Below, piece by piece: positions 1-7,475 of a stretch of 34,929 nucleotides of DNA. The notes beneath the pieces were generated by a model that worked only from the letters and a program-made list of their open reading frames with translations, ran no database searches and was not told the origin of the DNA. The stretch comes from JBBAEV01 sp041655735. Its GTDB lineage: Bacteria; Bacillota_I; Bacilli_A; RF39; UBA660. Position 1 is the first letter of the stretch. Each line of letters opens with the position of its first letter. Position numbers and translations under genes: made by a program. The stretch is from the NCBI GenBank assembly GCA_041655735.1, contig JBBAEV010000007.1, positions 1 through 34,929 on the forward strand. Reading direction: 5' to 3'.

Positions 1-75
1 TGAGATAAAGTTATTATAAATCATAAATAGAAAAAAACATAATAGTCTTTAACTATTTATGTCCTTTATTATACA

Positions 76-84
76 TGTTATAAT
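76..84 (+). promoter_or_regulatory. Extended -10 promoter of the SDR gene
   Basis: TGTTATAAT is an extended -10 element, with no convincing -35 box upstream. The predicted start of transcription is near 91, at the ribosome-binding site GGTGG, so the leader would be about 10 bases. The same layout recurs many times in this window. Confidence 0.6.
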
Positions 85-99
85 AAATTAGGTGGTAAA

Positions 100-891
100 A
101 TGAAGGTAAAAGAAAAAAGAATAATAGTAACCGGGGCCGGTGAGGGAATAGGAAGAGATTTAGCTATTCAATTAATAGAAAAAGGGGCTCATGTAATAGC
201 ATTAGATATAAATAAAAAGGAATTAGAAAAAACAAGAGAAAAAGTTATGCATAAAGATAATATCTCTTTATATGTGGTAGACATTACCAAAGATACTGAT
301 CTTTTAAAGTTTAAGAATGAGTATTTTAAAAACCATAAAACAATAGATGGATTAATTAATAATGCCGGTATTATTCAACCATTTGTTAATGTTGATAAAA
401 TTGAAATGGATATAGTATACAAAGTAATGGATGTTAATTTTTTTGGACCTTTAAAATTAACAAAATTATTTTTGCCAGAATTATTAAATATACCAGAAGC
501 TCATATAGTTAATGTATCTAGTATGGGAGGATTTTTTCCTTTTCCTGGACAAACTATATATGGGGCTTCTAAGGCTGCTATCAAATTATTCACAGAAGGT
601 CTTTATTCAGAATTATTAAATACAAATGTTCATGTTACGGTTGTTTTTCCTGGTGCTATTAACACCAATATTGCTAAAAATTCAAATATTGATACAAACG
701 AAGTAACAAGTAATAGTAAAATAAAAATGACATCTTCTAAAAAGACTGCTGAGATAATAATTAATGGTATTGAAAAAAATAAATTTAAAATTTATGTGGG
801 AACAGACTCTAAAATCATGAATTTTATGTATAAAATAAATGCTAAAAAAGCTATAAAACTCATTAATAAAAAAATGTCAAAAACTCATTAA
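100..891 (+). CDS. Short-chain dehydrogenase/reductase (SDR family)
   Basis: A 263-residue NAD(P)-dependent oxidoreductase of the classical SDR family. The Rossmann cofactor motif TGxxxGIG is at residues 11-18, NNAG at 87-90, the catalytic serine at 140/141, and the Tyr-Lys pair in YGASK at 154-158, so the active site is complete. An Asp at the end of the second beta strand (about residue 36) suggests NAD(H) rather than NADP(H), which is an inference. The C-terminal tail is lysine-rich and slightly longer than the minimal fold. The start ATG follows GGTGG at suitable distance. It is monocistronic: a promoter lies just upstream and a terminator-like hairpin follows the stop. The substrate cannot be told from sequence; the general architecture resembles acyl or ketone reductases of the DltE/YqjQ kind. 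Confidence 0.9.
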   Translation: MKVKEKRIIVTGAGEGIGRDLAIQLIEKGAHVIALDINKKELEKTREKVMHKDNISLYVVDITKDTDLLKFKNEYFKNHKTIDGLINNAGIIQPFVNVDKIEMDIVYKVMDVNFFGPLKLTKLFLPELLNIPEAHIVNVSSMGGFFPFPGQTIYGASKAAIKLFTEGLYSELLNTNVHVTVVFPGAINTNIAKNSNIDTNEVTSNSKIKMTSSKKTAEIIINGIEKNKFKIYVGTDSKIMNFMYKINAKKAIKLINKKMSKTH

Positions 892-903
892 AATAATACA
901 AAG

Positions 904-934
904 AAAGATTACAATGTTATAGTGATCTTTTTTT
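904..934 (+). terminator. Rho-independent terminator after the SDR gene
   Basis: Arms AAAGAT (904-909) and ATCTTT (925-930), with partial inner pairing, are followed by seven T's. The T-tract runs directly into the next promoter. Confidence 0.7.
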
Positions 935-935
935 A

Positions 936-944
936 TGTTATAAT
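936..944 (+). promoter_or_regulatory. Extended -10 promoter of deoD
   Basis: TGTTATAAT begins one base after the upstream terminator T-tract. Predicted transcription start is about 951, giving a leader of about 30 bases. Confidence 0.65.
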
Positions 945-980
945 TATTTTATAAATAGATAATAGAAAGAAGTGGTATTT

Positions 981-1682
981 ATGGCTACAGCACATATAAG
1001 TGCAAAAGTAGAAGATGTTGCCGAAACAGTATTAATGCCAGGAGACCCTTTAAGAGCAAAGTTCATTGCGGAGAACTTTTTAGATGATTATAAATTAATT
1101 AATGATATTAGAGGTATGTATGGCTATACTGGTTTTTATAAAGGTAAAAAAGTAACAGTGATGGCATCAGGAATGGGAATTCCTAGTATGGGTATTTATT
1201 CTTATGAACTATTTAGATTTTATAATGTGAAAAATATTATTCGTCTTGGTACTTGTGGAGCTTATATTAAAGAACTAAATTTATATGATATTATACTTAC
1301 AACAGGATCTTACAGTGAAACTGCTTATGATGATTCAATGGGCGGCGATAATAAAAGTATTCTTTATGCTGATAAGAAATTAAATAAAAAAATAGAAAAT
1401 AAAGCTAAAGAATTAAATATAAAAATTATTAAAGGATTAATTCATAGTACAGAAGCTTTTTATAAAGAAGATAATATTTATGAACAAATATATAAAGATT
1501 ATGGTTGTATAGCGGCCGAAATGGAATCATTTGCTTTATTTTATAATGCTTATATTTTAAATAAAAAAGCAGTTTGTATATTAACAGTAGCTAATTCGCT
1601 AGTAACTAAGGAAGAAACAACATCAGAAGAAAGAGAAAAACATTTTGTTGAAATGATTAAATTAGCCTTAGAATCTATTTAA
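981..1682 (+). CDS. deoD: Purine-nucleoside phosphorylase, DeoD type
   Basis: A 233-residue hexameric-type purine nucleoside phosphorylase, the same length as B. subtilis DeoD. It splits purine (deoxy)ribonucleosides with phosphate for cytoplasmic salvage. Visible family motifs: His5 near the N-terminus, MPGDPLRAK (19-27) for phosphate, RLGTCGAY (88-95), and AAEMES (178-183) for the ribose. The usual TVSDH segment holding the catalytic aspartate (Asp204 in E. coli) reads TVANS here, with Asn205 at that place, while the following EETTSEER with its arginine is kept. The start is set at ATG 981, because the GTG nine bases upstream overlaps the AGTGG ribosome-binding site and the family begins at this Met. 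A pyrimidine counterpart lies at 6195. Confidence 0.93.
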   Translation: MATAHISAKVEDVAETVLMPGDPLRAKFIAENFLDDYKLINDIRGMYGYTGFYKGKKVTVMASGMGIPSMGIYSYELFRFYNVKNIIRLGTCGAYIKELNLYDIILTTGSYSETAYDDSMGGDNKSILYADKKLNKKIENKAKELNIKIIKGLIHSTEAFYKEDNIYEQIYKDYGCIAAEMESFALFYNAYILNKKAVCILTVANSLVTKEETTSEEREKHFVEMIKLALESI

Positions 1683-1701
1683 TAAAATATAAATAGTTCC
1701 A

Positions 1702-1707
1702 TATAAT
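1702..1707 (+). promoter_or_regulatory. Possible -10 box before the M16 pair
   Basis: TATAAT lies 24 bases before the start ATG, in a 48-base gap after deoD that holds no terminator. No good -35 box; read-through from deoD is also possible. Confidence 0.35.
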
Positions 1708-1730
1708 AAAAACAGTTAGGGAGTGGTTAC

Positions 1731-3008
1731 ATGGACTATAATGAGTTTAAATTAGGTGCTTATAATTTACATGTTATAAAAACTGATAGATTTAAAACTA
1801 TAACTATAGAAATTTATTTTCGCCGTGAATTAAAAAAAGAAGAAACAACTATTCGTCATTTTTTATCTAATATACTAATTCAATCTACAAAGAATTATCC
1901 TACTTTTAAAAAACTAGTTATTGAAAAACAAAATTTATATAATGTTGATATTATTAGTAATGTTATGGGAATAGGCAATAGTTCTTTTTTATGTTTTAAA
2001 TTAAATGTATTAACTGATAGTTATACTAATGAAGGTAATTTTAAAAATGCAGCAAAGCTATTTTTTGATATAATGTTTAATCCTAATGTTGAAAATAATA
2101 AATTTAACTCCAAATCATTTTCTAATACAAAAGAACAATTAGAATCAGATATAAAAGCAGAAAAAGAAAATATAGTAAAATATGCAATTAAACGTATGTT
2201 AAATAATATGGATAATAGTTCTCCATTCTCTTTTTCCATAGACGGCTATTTGGAAGATTTAGACAAAATAACAGAGGAAAATCTATTTGAATATTATCAA
2301 CGTGTAATAAAGAGTGATCTAGTGGATATTTTTGTTCTAGGAGACGTTGACGTAAATGAAATAAAAAAATTAATGGTAGAACATATGAAAATTAATACTA
2401 TAAAAAAGCCTATGAAAAATATTATTTTAAATCCTTCAAAATATAGAAAAAGAGCTAAAAAAATAATTGAAGAAGAAAAAGATATTGATCAAACCCATCT
2501 AGTATTAGGTTTTGATTTATATGATATATCTGATTTTGAAAGAAAATATGTGCTCCCTATATATAATTCTATAATGGGAGGTAATGCTGATAGTAGATTA
2601 TTTAATATTATTAGAGAAAAACATTCATTAGCGTATATTACTTTTTCTGGTTTAAAATCTTTAAGCAGTTTTTCCTTTATATATTCAGGAATAAATAAAG
2701 AAAATTATGAAAAAACGCTAAGACTGATAAGAAGACAATTAAAAGAGATTGAAAAAGGTAATATTGAAGATAAAGAAATAGAAAAGAGTAAAAAAGAATA
2801 TATTAATTCTATAAGAAGCATGGAAGATAATGAACATAATATAATTAGTGCTTATTTTTCAAGACAAATAGCGAATACTGATCTTTTAGAAGAAAAAACA
2901 AAAGAAATAGAAAAAGTAATGAAGAAAGATGTTATAAAGATTTCTAAAAAAGTAAAATTAAATACTATTTTCTTACTACATGGAGGTAATAAAAATGAAA
3001 AAGATTAA
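1731..3008 (+). CDS. M16-family peptidase-like protein lacking the zinc site (YmfF-like)
   Basis: A 425-residue protein with the two-half architecture of M16 (insulinase/processing peptidase) proteins. The N-terminal half is divergent: where active members carry HxxEH it reads HFLSN (residues 43-47), so the zinc ligands and catalytic Glu are missing. The C-terminal half holds a recognisable M16 C-domain with the segment GGNADSRLFNIIREKHSLAY (about 284-303). It overlaps the next M16 gene by 14 bases, a sign of translational coupling. In B. subtilis the neighbours YmfF (degenerate) and YmfH (HxxEH present) form a similar pair, and by analogy this is the non-catalytic partner of a heterodimer. 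That pairing is inferred from order and motif state. The start follows AGGGAGTGG. Confidence 0.85.
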   Translation: MDYNEFKLGAYNLHVIKTDRFKTITIEIYFRRELKKEETTIRHFLSNILIQSTKNYPTFKKLVIEKQNLYNVDIISNVMGIGNSSFLCFKLNVLTDSYTNEGNFKNAAKLFFDIMFNPNVENNKFNSKSFSNTKEQLESDIKAEKENIVKYAIKRMLNNMDNSSPFSFSIDGYLEDLDKITEENLFEYYQRVIKSDLVDIFVLGDVDVNEIKKLMVEHMKINTIKKPMKNIILNPSKYRKRAKKIIEEEKDIDQTHLVLGFDLYDISDFERKYVLPIYNSIMGGNADSRLFNIIREKHSLAYITFSGLKSLSSFSFIYSGINKENYEKTLRLIRRQLKEIEKGNIEDKEIEKSKKEYINSIRSMEDNEHNIISAYFSRQIANTDLLEEKTKEIEKVMKKDVIKISKKVKLNTIFLLHGGNKNEKD

Positions 3009-4275
3009 ACTTAATGGTATTAAAGAAATAGTATACTATGATAAATTAAAAAATGGTTTAGAAATATATATTGTTCCTAAAACCAATAGAAATCATGTTT
3101 TTGTTACCCTTACAACTAAGTATGGATCTAATGATATTGAGTTTATTCCTTTAGGAGAAAAAAAATATTATAAATCTCCTTTTGGGGTTGCCCATTTCTT
3201 AGAACATAAAGTGTTTAATACTCCTAATAATACTAGTGCTCTTACTTTATTTGCTCAAAATGGTATAACCATTAATGCATTTACTAGCTATAAACAAACA
3301 ACATATTATTTTGATTGTATTAATAATATTGAAGATAACATTAATGCTTTATTAGATTTTGTTCAAAATCCAGAATTTGATGAAAAATCGGTAATAAAAG
3401 AACAAGGTATTATCGAGCAGGAAATAAAAGGTACAGAAGACGATCCTATTACATATGGTTATTTAAAATTTAAAGAAAACTTAATAATTAAAAATTATTA
3501 TAAATATATGGTTGCAGGTAGAGTTAATGATATAAAAAATATTACAAAAGAAGATTTAGAAAAGTGTTATCGAACATTTTACAATCCTAGTAATATGTGC
3601 TTAATTATTACTGGAAATATAGAACCCGAAAATATTCTCAAAGTAGTAGAGACTAATCAAGAAAAGAAACAATTTCAAAATAATGACATAAAGCTAAAAT
3701 ATGTTGATGAGCCAATGAAAGTAGTAAGAGAATATGAAGAGTTAAAAATGAGAGTTAAAACACCTAAATTTTTATTAGGATATAAAATAAAAATAGATAA
3801 AAACTTAACACCAGAGGATTTATTAAAAATGGATATTTATCATACACTTATGAATACTATGATTTTTGGTTTGACTTCTAGTTTCTATGAGAAAATGCAA
3901 GAAGAAAAATATTTAACTTATCCTTTATCAATATCAAAATCGATCTTATATGATTTTTTAGTATTACGTTTTGAAGGAGAAAGTAAATATCCTAAAGAAG
4001 TTATAGAAGCTATAAAAAGACAATTAAATGACCTCAATATTACAGAAGAACAATTAGAAAGATTTAAAAAATTTTATATTAGTAATATTATAGAAGAATT
4101 TGATGATGTCGAAGCTAGTAATAGTAACTTGCTTTATATGAAAATACACCACGGTGAAATACTTTCACATTCTATTAATGTAATAAAAAGTATTACATTG
4201 AAAGATTACAATAATTATGTAAAAAAATTAGATTTTAATTGTTTTTCAAGTATGGTTATATTACCTAAAGAATAA
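2995..4275 (+). CDS. M16-family zinc peptidase (YmfH-like)
   Basis: A 426-residue M16 metallopeptidase. The inverted zinc motif HFLEH is intact at residues 67-71 (His67, Glu70, His71), and a distal glutamate lies in IIEQEI (about 139-144). The middle and C-terminal regions carry the usual second-domain signatures, including FGLTSSFYEKMQEEKYLTY. The start chosen is ATG 2995, which sits six bases after a perfect GGAGGT. An in-frame ATG at 2980 overlaps that ribosome-binding site and is less likely. Overlap with the upstream gene implies coupled translation and a two-subunit enzyme in which this subunit supplies catalysis. The physiological substrate is unknown. No signal peptide is seen, so it should be cytoplasmic. 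Confidence 0.88.
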   Translation: MKKIKLNGIKEIVYYDKLKNGLEIYIVPKTNRNHVFVTLTTKYGSNDIEFIPLGEKKYYKSPFGVAHFLEHKVFNTPNNTSALTLFAQNGITINAFTSYKQTTYYFDCINNIEDNINALLDFVQNPEFDEKSVIKEQGIIEQEIKGTEDDPITYGYLKFKENLIIKNYYKYMVAGRVNDIKNITKEDLEKCYRTFYNPSNMCLIITGNIEPENILKVVETNQEKKQFQNNDIKLKYVDEPMKVVREYEELKMRVKTPKFLLGYKIKIDKNLTPEDLLKMDIYHTLMNTMIFGLTSSFYEKMQEEKYLTYPLSISKSILYDFLVLRFEGESKYPKEVIEAIKRQLNDLNITEEQLERFKKFYISNIIEEFDDVEASNSNLLYMKIHHGEILSHSINVIKSITLKDYNNYVKKLDFNCFSSMVILPKE

Positions 4276-4341
4276 ATAAAAAATAATATAGAAAAACAAA
4301 CTTTTATAATATTATATACAAATAAAATAACATTTTTTTCA

Positions 4342-4369
4342 TTTGCATATCTTTTCCTTTTATTATAAT
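4342..4369 (+). promoter_or_regulatory. Promoter of ssb
   Basis: A TTTGCA -35-like box (4342-4347), a 16-base spacer and a perfect TATAAT (4364-4369) precede ssb by 26 bases. The ribosome-binding site is AAAGGAGG. Confidence 0.5.
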
Positions 4370-4395
4370 ATCAAAGAAAAAAAGGAGGAAGAGAT

Positions 4396-4728
4396 ATGTT
4401 AAATCAAACAGTAATAGTAGGAAGATTAGTTAGGAATCCAGAACTAAGAAAAACCGAAGCGGGTAGAAAGGTAACTAATATAACATTGGCAGTACCAAGA
4501 TCATTTAAAAATCACGATGGTGAATATGAAACTGATTTCATTGATTGTGTATTATGGAAAGGTATTGCGGAATCTACAACTGAATATTGTAAGAAAGGTG
4601 ATATGCTAGGAGTAAAAGGAAGGATTCAAAGTCGTAATATTGAAGCTAGTGATGGTAATAGAAAAACAATAACTGAAATAGTTGCGGAGAAGGTTACGTT
4701 TTTATCACCAAATAATAAAGAAGAATGA
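4396..4728 (+). CDS. ssb: Single-stranded DNA-binding protein, short form
   Basis: A 110-residue OB-fold protein starting MLNQTVIVGRLVRNPELR, a typical bacterial SSB opening, with conserved DFIDCVLWKG (about 48-57) and GDMLGVKGR. It binds single-stranded DNA in replication, repair or uptake. The protein ends soon after the OB fold (FLSPNNKEE). The flexible linker and the DDDIPF-like acidic tip that recruit partner proteins are absent, so it resembles the short SsbB/YwpH paralogues rather than the essential SsbA. The full-length gene is then expected elsewhere, usually between rpsF and rpsR. It sits alone with its own promoter and a strong AAAGGAGGAAG ribosome-binding site. Confidence 0.9.
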   Translation: MLNQTVIVGRLVRNPELRKTEAGRKVTNITLAVPRSFKNHDGEYETDFIDCVLWKGIAESTTEYCKKGDMLGVKGRIQSRNIEASDGNRKTITEIVAEKVTFLSPNNKEE

Positions 4729-4761
4729 AAGTATAATAGTGTATGTTGTATATAATAAATA

Positions 4762-4770
4762 TGTTATAAT
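4762..4770 (+). promoter_or_regulatory. Extended -10 promoter with no adjacent gene
   Basis: TGTTATAAT lies 34 bases after ssb, and a hairpin with a T-rich tail follows at 4795-4825. Transcription from about 4777 would therefore make an RNA of roughly 50 bases, or a regulated leader for the XRE gene. Confidence 0.5.
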
Positions 4771-4794
4771 TAATAAAAGAATACAGATAATAGA

Positions 4795-4825
4795 AGAAGC
4801 AGAACAACTGCTTCTTTAGTCTTTT
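4795..4825 (+). terminator. Hairpin terminator between ssb and the XRE gene
   Basis: Perfect 8-bp arms AGAAGCAG (4795-4802) and CTGCTTCT (4808-4815) enclose the loop AACAA, then a T-rich stretch follows. It can end ssb transcripts and also the short RNA started at about 4777. Confidence 0.65.
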
Positions 4826-4872
4826 TACGTTTCTTTCTAGTTAACTTCATATAAATTAAAAAAGTTGTCGCT

Positions 4873-4878
4873 TATAAT
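4873..4878 (+). promoter_or_regulatory. -10 box of the XRE gene
   Basis: TATAAT lies 36 bases before the start codon. A -35 at standard distance is poor (TATAAA at 4850-4855). Confidence 0.35.
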
Positions 4879-4914
4879 TAAATTAACCGATAGATAACGA
4901 AAGGTTGATATTAT

Positions 4915-5271
4915 ATGCTTATAGGTAAACGGTTAAAAGAATTACGTTTGAAAAATAGTTTAACTCAACAAGAATTAGGTAATTTAGTCAATGTAACTAA
5001 AGTTTCAGTATGTTGTTATGAAAACGGAACAAGAACTCCTAATATTGAAACATTAGAAGATTTATGTAATGTTTTAAATGTTAATACTGATTATTTATTG
5101 GGAAGAGATATTAATGTTATGCTTATGGAAGATGAAGCTTCTTATGGTGTAAAATTATCAAAAAATGATATTAGTATTATTAACGAAATAAAGAAACATA
5201 AGGACTTATATCGTAAAATAACTAATGATCCCAAACGTGTAATTGATCTAATTAATAAGAAAATTTCATAA
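4915..5271 (+). CDS. XRE-family helix-turn-helix regulator
   Basis: A 118-residue DNA-binding protein. The N-terminal 65 residues form a Cro/CI-type HTH domain: RLKELRLKNSLTQQELG, recognition helix around VTKVSVCCYENGTRTP (28-42), then the usual LEDLCNVLNVNTDYLLGR. The C-terminal 50 residues (SKNDISIINEIKKHKDLYRKI) are helical and probably dimerise. The start follows AAAGGTTGAT. It lies just upstream of the cold-shock gene, whose promoter carries a perfect dyad centred on its -10 box, so regulation of that neighbour is possible but unproven. No phage genes surround it. Confidence 0.85.
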   Translation: MLIGKRLKELRLKNSLTQQELGNLVNVTKVSVCCYENGTRTPNIETLEDLCNVLNVNTDYLLGRDINVMLMEDEASYGVKLSKNDISIINEIKKHKDLYRKITNDPKRVIDLINKKIS

Positions 5272-5291
5272 ATCTATATACATTTGGAATA

Positions 5292-5313
5292 ATATATTGT
5301 ATAATCAATATAT
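5292..5313 (+). promoter_or_regulatory. csp promoter with a dyad flanking the -10 box
   Basis: The -10 box TATAAT (5300-5305) is flanked by perfectly complementary 8-base arms, ATATATTG (5292-5299) and CAATATAT (5306-5313). The dyad lies at or upstream of the likely transcription start, so it would act in DNA as an operator rather than in RNA. Confidence 0.5.
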
Positions 5314-5336
5314 ATTTTATGAAAGGAAAGAAGTAA

Positions 5337-5540
5337 ATGCAAGGAAATGTAAAATGGTTCAATGAGTTAAAAGGCTATGGATTTATTACAGCAGAAGACA
5401 GCAATGATTATTTCGTACATTTTTCAGGCATCAAATCTGAAGGCTTTAAGACTTTAAAAGAAGGCCAAAAAGTAAGTTTTGATCTTGAAAATGGTGAAAA
5501 TGGTAAACAACAAGCTGTTAATGTTGAAGTTATAGAATAA
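5337..5540 (+). CDS. Cold-shock protein (CspA family)
   Basis: A 67-residue cold-shock-domain protein, the normal family length. RNP1 appears as KGYGFI (12-17) and RNP2 as YFVHF (25-29), with KWF near the N-terminus. These aromatic residues bind single-stranded RNA or DNA, and the family melts mRNA structure in the cytoplasm. The start ATG follows GAAAGGAAAGAAG. The predicted 5' leader is short (about 25 bases), unlike the long thermosensing leader of E. coli cspA, so control is more likely at the promoter, which carries a dyad. A terminator follows. Confidence 0.95.
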   Translation: MQGNVKWFNELKGYGFITAEDSNDYFVHFSGIKSEGFKTLKEGQKVSFDLENGENGKQQAVNVEVIE

Positions 5541-5562
5541 ATAGATTTTAATTGTTAACCAA

Positions 5563-5588
5563 AAAAGAGACTATTAAGTCTTTTTTTA
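5563..5588 (+). terminator. Terminator after csp
   Basis: GACT and AGTC arms around ATTA, extended by A-T and G-T pairs, are followed by seven T's. The last T's abut the TTGACA box of the next promoter. Confidence 0.7.
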
Positions 5589-5617
5589 TTGACAAATATT
5601 AAATATAGATGTATTAT
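5589..5617 (+). promoter_or_regulatory. Strong vegetative promoter of the 5651 gene
   Basis: TTGACA (5589-5594), exactly 17 bases, then TATTAT (5612-5617): a near-consensus sigma-A promoter. Confidence 0.75.
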
Positions 5618-5650
5618 ATCAGTACAAAATTTAAAAAGGAGTGAAGGTTA

Positions 5651-6142
5651 GTGGCAAGAATAAGTGTATTTACAAGAAAATTTATAGAAGAATTTTGGTG
5701 GGTAAATCATCCAGAAGAGGCATCTAAAAGAAAGTTATTAAAGGATACAATAACAAATCTAAAAACATCAGATGATGAAACATTAACAATAGAAGACATA
5801 AAGAAGAAATTATTGTCAGCTCGAAAAGCAGCTCAAGAAGCAGCTCAAGATATTGCGAAAGATATTGCAAAAGAGGAAGAATTTCAAATGTCTCTCACTA
5901 AGGCAGAAGAAGAAATTTTTGACCAAGTTATAAAAGCAGAACAAGATAGATTAAAACAACTTGAAATAGATTCAAATGATGTGGAAGCATTAATGGCCAG
6001 TTATGATGAAAAATACGGACCAGCTAATGATCATGAAGATTATGATGATGGGGCTACATGCGATCTTTATGATAGAGGTAGACAAAAAATATATAGGGAA
6101 CCTATAAAATCTCTTATAGAAAACTCAACTGTAGTAGAATAA
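5651..6142 (+). CDS. Uncharacterised acidic, helical protein
   Basis: A 163-residue protein I do not recognise. The N-terminal 30 residues are aromatic and basic (FTRKFIEEFWWVNHPEEASK). The middle (about 50-110) is strongly helical, with a short internal repeat in AAQEAAQDIAKDIAKEEE, likely coiled coil. The C-terminal part is acidic and polar (NDHEDYDDGATCDLYDRG). There is no signal peptide or membrane segment, so it is probably cytoplasmic. Translation appears to start at GTG 5651, because AAGGAG lies about ten bases upstream and no in-frame ATG is near. It has its own near-consensus promoter and terminator, so it should be well expressed on its own. Codon choice seems less extreme in A+T than in its neighbours, judged by eye. 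Confidence 0.7.
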   Translation: MARISVFTRKFIEEFWWVNHPEEASKRKLLKDTITNLKTSDDETLTIEDIKKKLLSARKAAQEAAQDIAKDIAKEEEFQMSLTKAEEEIFDQVIKAEQDRLKQLEIDSNDVEALMASYDEKYGPANDHEDYDDGATCDLYDRGRQKIYREPIKSLIENSTVVE

Positions 6143-6168
6143 GAAGATGTAAATCATCTTCTTTTTTT
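6141..6168 (+). terminator. Terminator overlapping a stop codon
   Basis: Perfect 9-bp arms AAGAAGATG (6141-6149) and CATCTTCTT (6155-6163) are followed by a run of T's to 6168. The stop codon of the upstream gene is at the base of the stem. Confidence 0.85.
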
Positions 6169-6169
6169 G

Positions 6170-6178
6170 TGCTATAAT
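6170..6178 (+). promoter_or_regulatory. Extended -10 promoter of pdp
   Basis: TGCTATAAT starts two bases after the upstream terminator T-tract. Transcription should begin near 6185, at the AGGTGAT ribosome-binding site itself, giving a leader of about 10 bases. Confidence 0.65.
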
Positions 6179-6194
6179 TATTATAGGTGATAAT

Positions 6195-7475
6195 ATGAAT
6201 ATATCTGATATTATAGATAGAAAAGAAGATTATGAAGAATTAACTAAACAAGAAATAGAATATGTTGTAAATAACTATGTAAATGGTAGTATTAATGATA
6301 AAGATATGTCTTTATTTTTAAAAGCTATATATAAAAATGGTATGAATGAAGAAGAAACTTTAAATTTAACTATAGCTATGTTAAATAGTGGTAAAAAAAT
6401 AGATTTAAGTAGTATTAAAGGAGTTAAAGTTGATAAACATTCTACCGGTGGTGTTGGAGATAAAACTACTTTAGTAATTGTACCATTAGTAGCTACATGT
6501 GGAATACCAGTAGTAAAAATGAGTGGTAAGGCATTGGGATATACTGGTGGTACTATTGATAAACTTAATTCTATTAGGGGCTTTAACACAAGTTTAACTG
6601 TTGAACAATTACTTAAACAAGCAGAAGAAATTGGTATTGTTGTTGGCTCACAAACAGGTAATTTAGTACCAGCTGATAAAAAAATATATGCATTAAGAGA
6701 TGTAACTGATACGATAGAATCCCTTCCTTTAATTGCTTCTAGTATTATGAGTAAAAAACTCGCTAGTGGTTGTGATAAGATATTACTTGATGTAAAAGTA
6801 GGAAATGGGGCTTTTATGAAAGATTTAAATAAAGCCAGAGAACTAGCTTCTTTAATGGTTAAAATAGGTAATAGCTATGGTAAAGAAACAATAGCACTTC
6901 TTACTAATATGAATGAACCATTGGGTAATGTGATAGGGAATAGTTTAGAGGTAGAAGAGGCGATTAAGACATTAGAAGGAAAAGGTCCTACTGATTTTAC
7001 AAAACTATGTATTGAACTAGCTTCTCATATGGTTAGTTTAGGAAAAAGAATAAATGTTAATGATGCGCGAAAATTAGTAAATAATAGTTTATATAATGGT
7101 AATGCTTTAAATAAATTTAAAGAATGGATTAGTTATCAAGGAGGAGATCTTACATCTTTTCCTAAAGCTAAAAATATAATTGAAGTTAAAAGTAATAAAT
7201 TTGGATATATTAATAAAATTAACACTGAAGTTTTGGGTGAAGTTTCCATGTCTTTAGGAGCTGGTAGAGTAAATAAGGACGATGAGATAGATTATAGTGT
7301 AGGTTTAATATTAAACCATAAGTTGGGTGATTATGTAAAAAAAGGAGATATTTTAATCTATATTCATACTAATAAGGATAATAATGAAAAAGAAATTAAT
7401 CTTTTAAAATCATCGTTTATAATAGGTGATAAAGACAAAATAAAAAAGGAAATAATATTAGATATAATAAAATAA
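6195..7475 (+). CDS. pdp: Pyrimidine-nucleoside phosphorylase
   Basis: A 426-residue enzyme of the thymidine/pyrimidine-nucleoside phosphorylase family, near the usual 430-435. It cleaves uridine or thymidine with phosphate to base and (deoxy)ribose-1-phosphate. The family signature KHSTGGVGDK is at residues 81-90, with a downstream MSGKALGYTGGTIDKL. RDVTDTIESLPLIASSIMSKKLASG carries the conserved Arg and Ser-Lys that bind the pyrimidine. The C-terminal alpha/beta domain contains SLGAGR. Together with deoD this gives salvage of both nucleoside classes. The ribosome-binding site AGGTGAT precedes ATG. The gene converges on the M15 carboxypeptidase gene and shares a terminator with it. pdp rather than deoA is chosen by similarity to Firmicutes enzymes; the two cannot be separated by motif alone. 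Confidence 0.93.
   Translation: MNISDIIDRKEDYEELTKQEIEYVVNNYVNGSINDKDMSLFLKAIYKNGMNEEETLNLTIAMLNSGKKIDLSSIKGVKVDKHSTGGVGDKTTLVIVPLVATCGIPVVKMSGKALGYTGGTIDKLNSIRGFNTSLTVEQLLKQAEEIGIVVGSQTGNLVPADKKIYALRDVTDTIESLPLIASSIMSKKLASGCDKILLDVKVGNGAFMKDLNKARELASLMVKIGNSYGKETIALLTNMNEPLGNVIGNSLEVEEAIKTLEGKGPTDFTKLCIELASHMVSLGKRINVNDARKLVNNSLYNGNALNKFKEWISYQGGDLTSFPKAKNIIEVKSNKFGYINKINTEVLGEVSMSLGAGRVNKDDEIDYSVGLILNHKLGDYVKKGDILIYIHTNKDNNEKEINLLKSSFIIGDKDKIKKEIILDIIK

Noticed and set aside
972..980. GTG as an upstream start for deoD
   Set aside because: It lies within the ribosome-binding site; the family begins at the ATG at 981. The same reasoning rejects upstream starts at 2980, 10675, 15417, 15862, 21010, 29120 and 32533.
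6275..6589. Minus-strand open frame of 104 codons inside pdp
   Set aside because: Antisense shadow of a strongly conserved enzyme, without a ribosome-binding site or recognisable product.
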